From Amblyomma americanum (Eukaryota; Arthropoda; Arachnida; Ixodida; Ixodidae), in the NCBI RefSeq assembly GCF_052857255.1, contig NC_135505.1, positions 42,743,520 through 42,807,519 of the forward strand: a stretch of DNA of 64,000 nt, read 5' to 3'. The position numbers were made by a program, and so were the translations under genes. Under the pieces are notes generated by a model that ran no database searches, was not told the origin of the DNA, and saw only the letters and a list, made by a program, of their open reading frames with translations. Positions 1-11,218 of the stretch are shown one piece after another (position 1 is the first letter of the stretch; each line of letters starts with the position of its first letter).

Positions 1-265
1 CGCAGCGGTGGCCAAGTGGTTGAGCATCCGCCTCGTATGCGGGAGGTGCGGGGTTCGATCCCCAGTGCCGCCGGGTACCCACCGGTGATACAATGGGTAC
101 AAGCTTTCCCCTGGTCTGGTGCTCGGCTTATTTAGGGTGAAATGCTTGGGAAATGGGTCTCTGACCCCACCTTGAGAAAAAGAAAAAATACCTCTTGACA
201 TGGCGCTCTTTGGCCATAGCTGTCCTTGCGCCATAAAAATCCATAATCATAATCATAATCATTTC
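1..265 (+). repeat. tRNA-derived SINE (Ruka-like)
   Basis: A tRNA-like head with an A-box-like GGCCAAGTGGTTGAGCATCC and a B box GGTTCGATCC is followed by a tRNA-unrelated body and an A-rich stretch, ending in repeats of TCATAA near 240-265. The same body (GGGTACAAG.TTTCC, GAAATGCTTGGGAAA.GGGTCT) recurs at about 50108-50345 and inverted at 50500-50760. This is the architecture of a pol III SINE; tick genomes carry the Ruka family with it. The left end may be cut by the window edge. Family name is by recognition only. Confidence 0.75.
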
Positions 266-506
266 AGAGGCAGCTGGCTTCAAAATCAGCTTAAGGCTTT
301 TGGGGACAGTTTAAACAGTGACGAAGTGCATAGAGTGGGCGCATGAAGTCCATATAAGACGCATTTGTCAAGTAACTTTCTGAGCCTAAAAATCCAGTTG
401 CCGTCTCCATACCATTATAAGCGATGCCAAGTCAGCTCTGGAGAGCAGTCGCTGCGTTTCCGGGCTTACTTTTCAGAGGATAGCTGTGCTATGGCGTAGT
501 GTTGCC

Positions 507-1334
507 TTATCTTTTCTGGGGTCGTTTCTTGGTTTTTCCCGGTATTGCAGTGGGCAGATCATTCGAAGTAGGCTGCTTTGTGGAGGGCAGAATTGTGGTC
601 CCTTGGAGGGCGATGGGTCGGCCACTAGATTGCTCTGGTTCGGTAGGTCTCGTGGGCAAGTTGTCATCCCAGGATGTAGAAGATATGTCTCGTCGATTAC
701 GGAAACACAACTGCTGTATGTGGCTCGCCATTAATGCAATGCCCTCGAAGCTTGGGTGGAGACCATCGGATGCAAGAACACGTACCGATGGAAACCACTC
801 AAAACCGTAGTCGAAGAAGAAGACATGCCATGTGTGCCGACAGGAATACCGTAGATAATCGTTAGCGGCGCACTCCACACGGTTGCGGTGTCGTACAGCC
901 GCAGCATTTTGGTTTGGACGACGCTGGTTCGTGTATCAAGGAAGTAGAAGTCTGGCGTAAATCCGATATAGTCCAGGGCGTGCTCCGGCTATGAAGGTCA
1001 GCAAGACTAGATACTTCTCGAAGGTGATGTGTCCTGTATTGTGGACCAAATCATTGGTTCCGATGTGTAGAATTAGCGTGGTAGCAGATGATGTTACGAA
1101 GTCGAGGAGCGGGTGAACATCACTTATAGTCAATCCACACTTTGAGATGACGGCCGGTGTGCCCACTCGAAACGGATCAAAGTGCTGGAGATGGTACTCA
1201 TTTTGTGAGTCCCCTATGAAAAATGCAGAGTGGCGTCTTCGGGAACTTCTACATGATGGTTTTCGTCGTGGCCCGTTCAAGATCAATAGCTTAGTATGCT
1301 TCACAGAAGTCTTCCCGGATCCAGAATTATGCAA
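507..1334 (-). pseudogene. SGNH/GDSL esterase-like ORF with one in-frame stop
   Basis: One minus-strand reading frame of about 275 codons, broken only by a TGA at 936-938. The N-terminal part carries a block-I-like GDSQ (nucleophile Ser) and a block-III-like HIGTNDL; the part after the stop carries a block-V-like DGLHPS (Asp/His pair). Order and spacing fit an SGNH hydrolase fold of about 250 residues. In arthropods such esterase domains are often carried by CR1-like non-LTR retrotransposons, so this is more likely transposon-derived than a host esterase. No reverse transcriptase is visible next to it. The start at 1334 is simply the first ATG; no splice sites or promoter support it. Confidence 0.6.
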
Positions 1335-3146
1335 TGCAAAAAGGGATAGATAAAGAAAAAAATAGCGATCTATTTAAGATGTTTCGGCCGGAAACTGACC
1401 TACAGGCATCAATACCTTCGTTTCTAAAGTAGCTTTGCGAGGCACTGCAAGACTAGTACCCCACACAGCCAAGTACTACCGAAATCCTCTTACTAGGCAA
1501 AGATACTCGCCACAAATTAACGAGGACGCAATGAAACGCGCAGATGCAATCGACCGCAAGGAACTTCTTCGTTCAGATAAACACGAGGAATGACCATCAA
1601 ACACCACGTTAGTGCTAACTAATTGTGTGTCAGTGCTCAGTGTTAGCGGCATCCTCAAGGAACATCACAATATTCTTATGCAGAGCAGCCAGCTGACACC
1701 AATCTTTCCACAGCCATCCTGCGTAGAATACCCTATATATATATCATTTGTAGAAATTGAAAGTTTTACTTTTTTGTTTTGTTTGTAACAGGCGAAGAAT
1801 ATCGCTTTTCCTTTCAAGACTGAATATGCATTTACAGGTGCGTACTGCCAGTTTGACTGGAGCTACGAACCAGGATCCTGCAACTTTTGTTCTATATTCG
1901 AACTCTAATTTCTAAGTGTTTATGTGACTGAGCAAAAGTGCAGTGTTTGATGCTTTGTAAAAAATGCACCAATTTGCATTTGCTGATTTAGATCAATAAA
2001 TGTTTGCCGGAGCATGCAGTGTAATGCGCCTGTCGTTTCTGAATGCTCTTCTCAAGTTCTGGGCATTCAGAATGGAAAGGAAAAGCCAAGCTATTGACTC
2101 CGTCGCATATTGCATGTTAGGTTGGCTACAATGACAACTGATAAAATGAAATATATCAAAGAGCTTCTCATTGCTACAGAAAATATAGTGTAAATGTGTC
2201 TAAAATGAATGACAAGGCATTAAATGGAAAATTCAAAATGTGTGTTAAAGGTGAAGTTTGACTATTACACTCATTATACTATGAAAAGGTGTAAGTTAAA
2301 ACAAATTTCACTGCTTCGGCTCAAAAAGTGTGGAAATGGGAGAAAAGTGCCTTTTATTAGGAGGCTTTGCTAACCTAAGTTACCCTTTTCGAGGGGTATA
2401 AAGGTGTTAGTTACAGTACAGTGTAGTTAGACATTGCAATGCACATCTTAAAGGTGTAACTTGGTTTACAGTGGGCTTCATATCTTACCATGAGAGAAAA
2501 CTTCGAGAATCCTTCCTAATTTTCAAATTCAAAGCACTACCTTCTGATTTGAATGCAAACGCAGGTGAAATATATTTTCTTTCAAAGTAGCGATAATTAT
2601 ATTTACGTCTACGTGATTGTCTTTATGGCTTCTGATGCTGATGCATTTAACCCAGAGACCTTTTTCGACCACCGTTGTGACCAACCTCATGCACTGTCTG
2701 GAAGGTGCATGACTCTAGCACAACATGTGTCAATTTATAGAGTACTTTGGTACTGTGTCATCTATTCTCCATGTACTCTTTTGTGTTATTGGTTATCAGA
2801 TGACATAGTGACTGACACGTGTTTCGGTGCCATGCCTTTAGAGCCACAATGTGTGTTGATTATTGCTTTCTGCATTGCTCAGTGCTAATTTTGTATGCTA
2901 CTTTTACTTGCGAGGAGCACATGTCAAGTCTGAAAGTCTGTAAGCCTCGTCGCTGTGCGTCACTTACGACGTCACGCGCATTTTACTACGTTGTCATTAT
3001 TTATTAGTGGCTGTTGACGTGTCTTTTCGTACTACAGGTATTTAAGGAGCAAGCACGGATCCTTTGCGCATTAGCTGGCGAAGGCCGAGCCTTAGCGGAG
3101 ACGTCGTAAAAAAAATCGCTGTTTTGGTTCGGGTGTTCCTCTACTG

Positions 3147-3149
<3 letters not shown>
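1335..3149. other. No gene seen
   Basis: AT-rich sequence with only a short TA run near 1733-1745. Open frames here (for example 2553-3007) have no domain, codon or splice support. Confidence 0.6.

Positions 3150-3229
<80 letters not shown>
3150..3229. repeat. (AT)n microsatellite, left of TIR element
   Basis: About 80 bp of uninterrupted AT dinucleotides. It precedes, by 40 bp, the left arm of the inverted-repeat element. Confidence 0.98.
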
Positions 3230-3231
<2 letters not shown>

Positions 3232-3269
3232 CAGACAAGGTAAAGTAAATGAGGGGCCCGTTTGACGAA

Positions 3270-3889
<620 letters not shown>

Positions 3890-3890
3890 T

Positions 3891-4051
3891 TGAAAGGGGG
3901 TTTAATAGCTCAGGCACCACTAGAACCAGGAAGGCAGAACCAGGCGCAGAACGAGGCCTTCTAGGCGTCCGCGGTTATTCTAGAGCCCGGCAGCAGCACG
4001 CGCTCAGCGATAGCACTGCCGCTACCTCGTTGTCACATCTTCGTCTTTACA
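3891..4051 (-). repeat. Downstream (3') LTR of gypsy A
   Basis: 161 bp, minus-strand ends TGTAAAGACG...CCTTTCA. It matches 9070-9196 except for about 34 bp present only here. The adjoining internal sequence at 4052-4065 reads, on minus, a G-rich stretch ending GGGGGCCA, the likely polypurine tract. Confidence 0.93.
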
Positions 4052-4087
4052 ATGGCCCCCGGGGATGAAAGGAACCATCCTGGCGAC

Positions 4088-4829
4088 TCAAGGCGTATTG
4101 CAGATCAATGGGTCACGGTAAGGCTTGAGGCGATTGACATGCACCGTTTCACGGCCACGACAGCGAAGGTCAGAGGAGGGTGTCTGTGGTTCGGCGACAT
4201 ATATCACAGGGGAAGGTTGAGAAAGAACATGGTAAGGGCTTTGATATTTGGCTTGGAATTTGGACGACAGGCCAGGAGAGCCAGCAGGGATCCAGAGCCA
4301 GACAAGTGAGCCGGGGGAAAGGGGTACGTGAGTTTGACTACCAGAATCCCGACGCTCTTTTTGTCGATTCTGGTCAGCGGACGTGAGGGAACGGGCGAGC
4401 TGGCGGCATTCCTCGGCATACTTGGAAATTTCAGAAGCAGTTGCGCAGTCAGATGCATCAAGATGGTAGGGAAGAATGGTGTCAAGCATGCTTGTAGGTT
4501 CGCGGCCGTAAAGAAGAAAGAACGGAGAATAGCCTGTGGTGGACTGGACGGCGGTATTATATGCGTAGGTGACGAACGGAAGAACGAGGTCCCAGTTGGA
4601 ATGGTCGGGACTGATATACATGGTGAGCATGTCACCGAGTGTCCGGTTAAACCGTTAGATGAGGCCGTTGGTGTGAGGATGGTACACTGTGCAGGTTCTG
4701 TGAACGATGCGGCACTCTTGCAGAAGCGCCTGGACAACCTCGGATAAAAACACACGGCCGCGGTCGCTCAGAAGCTCACGAGGGGCGCCGTGGCGGAGAA
4801 TGAACTGGCGGAGAATGAGAAGGCCACGT
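4088..4829 (-). pseudogene. Gypsy A integrase, core to C-terminus
   Basis: After a 1-nt frameshift near 4829 this frame continues the integrase core ([12 protein letters not shown], second catalytic Asp) to a C-terminal GPY/F-like module ending in VHVNRLKPYRDP. A TAA at 4655-4657 sits where related elements have the catalytic Glu (NGLTERFNRTL in the family), so the DDE triad is broken. Downstream of the stop the frame is open to 4088. Confidence 0.85.
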
Positions 4830-6316
4830 CTCGCGCTGTAGCCGCCGGAAGAGCCGCCGTTTCAGCATAGCGCGTGAGATGGTCTATGGTGACTATAACC
4901 CAACGGTGACCTGAAGGGGTAGAGGGCAGGGGCCCGTAAAGGTCGATGCCGACGCGATCAAAGGGACGGGCAGGGCAAGGTAATGGCTGCGATGGGCCAG
5001 AAAGGCGCTGTGACGGAGACTTGCGGCGTTGGCACGCAATGCATGAGTGAATGTACTTGCGTAAAAAGCTGTAGATTCCACGCCAGTAGTACCGGTGCCG
5101 AAGTCGAGTGTAGGTTTTCAAAACACCAGCATGAGCAGTCTGGGGGTCGGCATGGACAGAGGCGCAGACTTCAGCTCGTAGTTGGCGAGAGATGACGAGG
5201 AGCCATTTTCGACCGTCGGGCATGTAATTGCGACGATAGAGGAGACCGTCATGCACAGTGAACTGGTGGGCTTGTCGCCGAAGTGAGCGAGAGGCAGCTG
5301 CCGTAGGGGGCCCAGACAGATGGTGCACGAGAGATGTAATCCAGGGGTCCTTGCGCTGTTCCACTAGCATGTTTACCGGGCGCAACGAGGACAGCTGGGA
5401 GTCAATGCTCGAGATGGTCGCAGTGTCGGAAGGCACCGGAGACCGGGAGAGGGCGTCAGCGTCAGAGTGCTTACGGCCAGAGCGATAGACGACTCGAATG
5501 TCGTACTCCTGGAGACGCAGAGCCCAGCGGCCAAGGCGACCCGATGGATCCTTCAAAGATGACAGCCAGCCCAAAGCGTGATGATCGGTTACTACGTCGA
5601 AGGGGTGGCCGTAGAGGTATGGCCGGAATTTGGTTATCGCCCACAAAATGGCCAAGCATTCTTTGTCTGTGACGGAGTAATTGATCTCGGCCTTGGACAG
5701 CGTGCGGCTCGCATAGGCGACAACGTATTCTGGAAATCCAGGTATTCGCTGGGCGAGCACAGCACCAATGCCCACGCCGCTAGCATCCGTGTGTACTTCT
5801 GTCGGGACGTTAGGGTCGTAATGGCGAAGGATGGGAGGTGAAGTAAGGAGTCGACGTAGGGTAACAAAAGCTTCATCGCACTCAGACGACCATGACGACA
5901 AGGAGTTCTGGGCTTGAAGCCGCGTCAAAGGCGAAATGATTGTAGCGAAAGTTCGGATGAAGCGCCGAAAGTAGGAACAGAGGCCAATGAAACTCCGCAG
6001 TTCTTTGAGAGTAGAGGGCTTTGGAAAGTCGGCAACAGCGCGAAGCTTTGCCGGATCCGGAAGGATGCCCGCTTTAAATACGACATGGCCGAGTACGGTC
6101 AGTTGGTGAGCGCCGAAGTGGCATTTCTTCAAATTTAGTTGCAGGCCGGCGGCGGTGAGGCCGGTCAACACTTGGCGCAGACGAGTCAGATGTGTGGAGA
6201 AGTCGGCCGAGAAAACAACGATGTCGTCGAGGTAGCAAATACACGTCTTCCAGCGCAAGCCGCGCAAGACGTTATCCATCATGCGTTCGAATGTTGCGGG
6301 GGCATTGCAAAGACCT
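4768..6316 (-). pseudogene. Gypsy A RT palm/thumb, RNase H and integrase N-part
   Basis: Contains the RT active site [10 protein letters not shown], connection, RNase H ([15 protein letters not shown] and DHHALGWL, ending DADALSR) and an integrase HHCC zinc finger (H...H...CIACQRRK) followed by the first catalytic Asp in [10 protein letters not shown]. It ends by frameshift at about 4829, with the shifted reading stopping at 4768. Residues up to [11 protein letters not shown] at 6316 rejoin the RT fragment across the insert at 6317-6437. Confidence 0.9.
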
Positions 6317-6437
6317 CTTCCACGCTGCTCTCCTTCAGTTTTTATCTCCCAAATTCCCCTCCCTACTCAGAGTAGCATGCCAGCGATAGTGAAACGCCGG
6401 CTAAATTCGCTGTTTCTTCATTAAAGAGTCTCTCTCC
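6317..6437. mobile_element. Foreign insert of about 121 bp in gypsy A RT
   Basis: RT coding sequence is interrupted exactly between the Gly and Leu codons of the conserved MPFGL motif. The insert has no similarity to RT. On plus it ends CATTAAAGAGTCTCTCTCC, like the 3' tail of a retroposon. Flanking duplication is at most 2-3 bp (CC), so the insertion type is not resolved. Confidence 0.65.
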
Positions 6438-7435
6438 AAATGGCATGACGTTAAATTCGTTAGTCCGTCGGGCGTGACGAAAGCAGTTTTTTCACGATCG
6501 CATATGGACATGGGGATTTGCCAGTATCCAGAACGCAGATCCAGGAACGAAAAGAATTCCGCACCTTGCAGACAATCGAGGGCGTCATCGATGCGTGGTC
6601 GAGGATAAACGTCTTTCCTAGTTATTGTGTTTAGGCGGCGATAATTCACACAGAATCTTATGGAGCCATCTTTCTTTCGAACCAGCACGACCGGGGATGA
6701 CCAAGGGCTGTGCGACGGCTGTATAAACCCACGCTCGAGCATGTCGTGCACTTGCTCGTTGAGGACTCGACGCTCTGTCGCTGACACGCGATGTGGGCGC
6801 TGTCGCAGAGGTGGATGGGAGCCGGTATCGATGGTATGGTGGACGTGTGAAGAACGCCCGAGGGGAGACTGGCACGCGTAAAACGATGAACGAAATTGGT
6901 GTAACAGGTGGAACAGCTGGTCACGGTAGGGAGAAGTGAGATCTTGATCAATGGCGCTATACAGAATGTCAGAGGGCGGTGGGGGTGACAGGGGAACAGG
7001 AGTAAGAGAGTCCAGCGATGGCGGGAGAGCAGTTTCTCGGTCGTCATCAAGTTGCATAAGTTCAGCCGGTTCGACGCACCCAAGGCATTCACCATGAATC
7101 AGGGTCACAGGAGATGAGAGAGGGTTGCTGAAGAGCATGGCTGTCGTTCCGGAGGTCACCGTGAGAACAGCGAAGGGTAGCGGCATGTTCTTGCGGCGAA
7201 GAAATAACTCCGAGGGGGTAAAGAGTACAGCTACAACAGGTTGGTTGCGTGGTGAGGCGCACGAGAGGGATACAAGGACAGAGGAATTTGCCGGGAGCTC
7301 GACATCGTGAGACAGGTGTACTTTGGCCGGATATTCAGGATACGGTGCGGCCGGGTAGGCGTTGGGCAGGGCAGAGAAAGTAATTTCGGCGCGGGCACAA
7401 TCGACGACGGCGGAGTGCTCAGAAAGGAAGTCCAT
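6438..7435 (-). pseudogene. Gypsy A RT N-terminal part
   Basis: Carries the protease-RT linker, then fingers and palm: SPWSSPVVLVRKKDGSIRFC, the YRRLN motif, and FLDLRSGYWQIPM with the first catalytic Asp, to FVTPDGL. A 1-nt loss just upstream of the insert shifts the frame. Its start overlaps the end of the protease frame: the family motif DVILGWDFL is split because one G of the Trp/Asp codons is missing near 7433. Confidence 0.9.
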
Positions 7436-7764
7436 CCTAGAATTACGTCATGGGAGCAAGAGGAGAGGATAACGAATTGAATGATGTACAAGATGTCTTG
7501 AATAACGACTCGCGCGGTGCAGGTTGCGAGTGGCTCGACCTGTTCGGCGGTAGCAGTGCGAAGAGAAACTCCCGAAAATGGCGTCATAACTTTCTTCAGT
7601 TTTCGATAAAATTTCGCGTCCATAATTGAGACAGCAGCTCCGGTGTCCACGAGAGCACAGGTTGCAAAACCTTCGACAAAAACATCAATAACGTTTGTTG
7701 CTGAGAGCAGAGGCCTTGTAGAGTTCCCAGGGGACGCAGCTCTTGCCTCGGGAACTGCGCTCAT
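7231..7764 (-). pseudogene. Gypsy A aspartic protease frame
   Basis: Retropepsin-like domain with catalytic triplet ALVDTGAAVSIM and the flap/strand region ending DVILGW. The ATG at 7764 overlaps the gag stop in the string TAATG, so reinitiation after gag is possible. Past about 7433 this frame is out of register with RT because of a single-base loss; the remaining residues to 7231 are nonsense relative to the family. Confidence 0.85.
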
Positions 7765-9008
7765 TAGTTTTCCGCAGCGGAAGGGCTGGCCCGACGGCGC
7801 ATAGAAGATAGGGAACGGCGCCGGGAAGAAGAGGAACGATGAGAGGTGGCAGCCTGGCGTTTGGTGCAGAAGGCAGGAGGCAATGCGTCCGCTTGCACGC
7901 GGGGCGGCTGTATGTAAGACCCATATGCAGATGGTGGCAGGACGTCAGCAGGCGAAGAAGGACGTCTGCGGCAGTAGCGGGCTACATGGCCGGCGAAGCC
8001 GCAGGCAAAGCAAATAGGCCTATTGTCGCGAGTACGCCACAAACGACCGTAGTGCGAGACTGCCAGCGTGAAGCGAGGCGACGGTTGTGCCACCTGAGCC
8101 CGATAGGAGAAATCAGGCGGGGGCGTCGAAGGTGGCGGCGCTTGAGTGGCGTGTTGAAAAAGGCTCAAGGGATGGGATGGTGGTCTGGCAAGAACGGCGG
8201 CGTACGTAAGAGGGGCAGCCACAGGTTGCTGGGGCAGGGGTGGCAGGGCCTCTGAGACTTGGGCTCGGATCTTCTGCTGAAGGGTGGGAGACAGCGCTGG
8301 CGGGGGGTTCCGAACTCCAGCGATGAGCGCTAGTTGGCGTGCGATCTCCTCTCGAATGAACTTCTGAATGTCATGCCTGAGCTGCTGCCCTCCTGCGGTC
8401 TCGACATCAGCGGACAGGACGTCGGCAGGCTGTACAGTGCGACGAGTGAGGACGCGTTGCTTGCGGAGCTCCTCGTAGCTCTGGCACAAGCTGATGACGG
8501 AAGCCACGGTGGCCGGCTGCTTGGCTAGAAGCATTTGGAACGCATCTTCATCGATACCCTTCATGATATTTTGGATCTTATCAGCCTCGGTCATATCGCT
8601 GTTCACGCGCTCGCAAAGATCCACCACGTCCTCAATATAACTAGTAAATGTCTCGCCAGGCTGCTGAGCCCGTTCGCGTAAGCGCTGTTCGGCACGAAGT
8701 TTGCGCACGCCAGGACGGCCAAATACCTCAGTGAAGCTGGTCTTGAACGTGGACCATGTGGCGATATCGGCTTCGTGGTTACGGAACCAGAGGTTGGCGA
8801 CATCAGCCAGGTAAAAGATGACGTTGTTTAGTTTCATGGCGTCATCCCAGCGGTTGTGCGTGCTGACCCGCTCGTAGGAAGCCAGCCAGTCCTCGACATC
8901 AGAGTCGCCGAGCCGACTGAAGACAGCCGGGTCCCGTTGTCGAGGTGTGCCGGAGCAGACAAGTGGAGCAGCCGGTGGCTGGGGAGCCAGGGGGGCGTTA
9001 TTCGGCAT
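7764..9008 (-). CDS. Gypsy A Gag
   Basis: Open frame of 414 residues from the first real ATG at 9008 (the frame is also open upstream to the LTR border but without ATG). Matches the retrotransposon Gag type: capsid-like region with W and R-rich helices (VEDWLASYERV..., RAEQRLRERAQQPGETFTSY), a Pro-rich region and one CCHC zinc knuckle (CFACGFAGHVARYC). Ends TAA at 7764-7766. Intact as read. Confidence 0.88.
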   Translation of the reverse strand: MPNNAPLAPQPPAAPLVCSGTPRQRDPAVFSRLGDSDVEDWLASYERVSTHNRWDDAMKLNNVIFYLADVANLWFRNHEADIATWSTFKTSFTEVFGRPGVRKLRAEQRLRERAQQPGETFTSYIEDVVDLCERVNSDMTEADKIQNIMKGIDEDAFQMLLAKQPATVASVISLCQSYEELRKQRVLTRRTVQPADVLSADVETAGGQQLRHDIQKFIREEIARQLALIAGVRNPPPALSPTLQQKIRAQVSEALPPLPQQPVAAPLTYAAVLARPPSHPLSLFQHATQAPPPSTPPPDFSYRAQVAQPSPRFTLAVSHYGRLWRTRDNRPICFACGFAGHVARYCRRRPSSPADVLPPSAYGSYIQPPRVQADALPPAFCTKRQAATSHRSSSSRRRSLSSMRRRASPSAAEN

Positions 9009-9051
9009 TGCTGACGTTACAGTGCCGCTGCGGAGCTCCAGGACGAGATCA

Positions 9052-9067
9052 GGAGCAACCTCCACCA
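9052..9067 (-). promoter_or_regulatory. Primer binding site of gypsy A
   Basis: Two bases inside the upstream LTR the minus strand reads TGGTGGAGGTTGCTCC, in the right place and with the TGG start of a tRNA-primed site. I cannot assign the primer tRNA. Confidence 0.6.
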
Positions 9068-9069
9068 CT

Positions 9070-9193
9070 TGAAAGGGGGTTTAATAGCTCAGGCACCACC
9101 AGAACCAGGAAGGCAGAACCAGGCGCAGAACGGGGCAGCCGCACGCGCTCAGCGATAGCACTGCCGCTACCTCGTTGTCACATCTTCGTCTTT

Positions 9194-9196
<3 letters not shown>
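9070..9196 (-). repeat. Upstream (5') LTR of gypsy A
   Basis: 127 bp, same ends as 3891-4051 but shorter by an internal deletion of about 34 bp next to CGGGGCAGC. Few other differences are visible. Confidence 0.93.

Positions 9197-9248
<52 letters not shown>
9197..9248. repeat. (AT)n microsatellite
   Basis: Pure AT dinucleotides directly at the LTR end of gypsy A. Confidence 0.97.
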
Positions 9249-9251
<3 letters not shown>

Positions 9252-9336
9252 TACATATATTTACAGAATCTCGGTTCCGGCAGTCTTGATGCCACAGGTA
9301 GCATAAGAGGGTTCTCGCACAATTTCCGCCCTCGCC

Positions 9337-9698
9337 GTTAGATGCCGTTCCGCATCACACTCGCGGTAACACAGGACGTGCTACGTCCGCCGCTATGACG
9401 AGGGTGGTGCAGGTGAACACTCTCAAGGTTCGCTTACACGCAATAAACACAAATAGCCACGAGAGCAGCAGACCGGGCAGCCGTCGCCGTAGCTGAGTTG
9501 GTAGAATACCAGACGCGGCATTCGGAGGTCGTGGGTTCGGATCCCACCTGCGGCATGGTTGTTTTTCTGCTGCTTTAAAGCAATGTTCCTTAAGCAACCG
9601 ATTAACCGAAGTACTATGCTGCCACTAATCAGCACTACAATTAACAAATATTCCCCTATGCACCTTGGTTTCGGTTACTGTTGTCTTCCTTCATAACT
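9337..9698 (+). mobile_element. Second, partial tRNA-bearing inverted-repeat element
   Basis: Aligns with 3411-3780: same core (ACAGGACGTGCTACGTCC, tRNA-like unit at 9482-9555, GGTCGTGGGTTCGGATCCCA) and a diverged right arm ending CACCTTGGTTTCGGTTACTG...CCTTCAT. The left inverted arm is missing. Like copy 1, its right end abuts a microsatellite, here GT-rich instead of TA. Confidence 0.8.
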
Positions 9699-9957
9699 GT
9701 GTGTGTGCGTGCGTGCGTGTGTGTGCGCGTGCGCGTGTGCGCGTGTGCGTGCGTGCGTGCGTGCGCGTGCTTGTGTGTGTGTGTGCGTGCGTGCGTGTGC
9801 TTGTGCGCGTGTGAGCGTGTGTGCGTGTGCGCGTGCGTGTGCGCGTGCGTGTGCGCGTGTGTGCTTGCGTGTGCGCGTGTGCGCGTGCGTGCGTGTGTGT
9901 GCGTGTGCGTGCGTGTGTGTTTGTGTGTGCGTGCGTGTGCGCGCGCGTGTGTGTGTT
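9699..9957. repeat. GT/GTGC-rich microsatellite
   Basis: About 260 bp of GTGTGC, GTGCGC and GTGCGT variants. It makes long Cys/Val/Arg-rich open frames in several phases that are artefacts of the repeat. Confidence 0.97.
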
Positions 9958-11081
9958 GCCTATTGAAGCCTCAGCAAGAATTGCGTTCCTTAAGAGACAT
10001 CACCTTCGTGGCGTAGTTCGTCCTTTATTTGAGCTACTAGTGTTAGAAAGGATAAGTCTAGATGATTATGTCGAGGAAAAGACCGATAAAATCAGAAGTT
10101 CAAGAGTTTGAACCCGAAAGAAACTCCGGGATCTTGATAAGATATAGGTCTTCGAGGTCTCTGGTGAGCATTCATTTCTTCGGGCCACAAGGGCTGAAAG
10201 GCAGGTTGGTCTTGCCTTGGAAATACCGGAAATTCAAATGCACGTTTGATGTGCAGCAATGCATCTGGCATTCTTGATGATTTGTCTGACTATTATCGAA
10301 GCTTCTTGCGGGTTGTGGGAGCAAAAATAGGAGATAAGATAGCGGTAGCTTACTCGAAGTCTTTCCTGGATTTGAAGATGAGAAGCATGCCGTTTTGAAG
10401 GGACCTATTTCGACGAAATAAATTTGTCATTGCCGACTGGTAGAATTACAAATGTCCTGGCCCCCATGGTTCTTCTAGCGAGTTCTATACAGTTTCTCTT
10501 TGCCTCGCTGCCTATTTTGTTGCAGATTTTTCAGGCATCTTATGATGATGTTTTTTTTTCTGTCGAAGCACAGATACTAATCAGTTCTAAATAAGAGAAG
10601 GATATCGTCCAATTTTCTTATAATAAAAACTTTCGCTAAGAATCTTTGTGGTCGTCTGCGTCTACTTGTAGCTATTATGCTCGCATCAGGTCTGCTGTAT
10701 CAGGCGCTGAAGAATCCGTATACAAATTCATATTTTACGTTCGGTTTTGCAGATGTTATGCGATTAGACTGGCCAATCAGCTCTTTTTAAGACAAAGGTT
10801 TTAAACGCATCTGACGAATTTCGGCACGCTTTATTTGCAATTTTGTAGCATGTAAATAGCGACGCCATTTTGCCCGGGAGCATAATACTCGATGCCATGA
10901 AAGAACAGCACGCCATAAACCAGCATGCGTAAAAGCAGCACACGCAGAAGGCGTTAGTGAGGTGATGAGCTGTAAGACTTCCTTTCTCATGGTGAGTAAG
11001 TGATTCAAGCATCGTGAACTTCTGGCATTGTTAACGTCAAGAATAGCAGCGCAGTGAGAAACGTTCCCCGGTGCAGAACCC
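9958..11081. other. No gene seen
   Basis: AT-rich, many stops on both strands. The 113-residue minus frame at 10787-11128 shows no domain and runs into the TRIM LTR. Confidence 0.6.
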
Positions 11082-11085
11082 ATAT

Positions 11086-11218
11086 TGTCATGCACTAAAA
11101 AACGACAAAGTGGGCAGTGGCGCGGCACGGAGCGCTCGCGCTAGGCCTACCGCCATTAAATCATTTCATTGCCACCTGTCATGTAGTCCTGCTTTCACCT
11201 GCTTGCCGTCACGTAACA
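11086..11218. repeat. TRIM left LTR
   Basis: Aligns end to end without gaps to 11737-11869 with roughly a dozen substitutions, so the element is not very recent. Confidence 0.88.

Larger units (their letters stand above)
3891..9196 (-). mobile_element. Ty3/gypsy LTR retrotransposon A (decayed)
   Basis: Direct LTRs at 3891-4051 and 9070-9196 (TG...CA on the minus strand) flank gag, protease, RT, RNase H and integrase in Ty3/gypsy order, all on minus. TA microsatellite lies on both sides, so a target duplication cannot be read. Lesions seen: 34-bp deletion in the upstream LTR, a 1-nt loss between protease and RT near 7433, a 1-nt loss plus a foreign insert of about 121 bp in the RT palm, a 1-nt loss in integrase near 4829, and a stop at 4655-4657. 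Not autonomous now. Confidence 0.95.

Noticed and set aside
1..75. Functional tRNA gene at the window start
   Set aside because: Acceptor stem pairs poorly and the same head with the same non-tRNA body occurs at two other sites, as in a SINE.
2553..3007. Two overlapping plus frames, Cys-rich
   Set aside because: AT-rich, no domain, no splice signals, not repeated elsewhere in the window.
9681..10111. Cys/Val/Arg-rich frames in three phases
   Set aside because: Products of the GT-rich microsatellite; no composition-independent signal.
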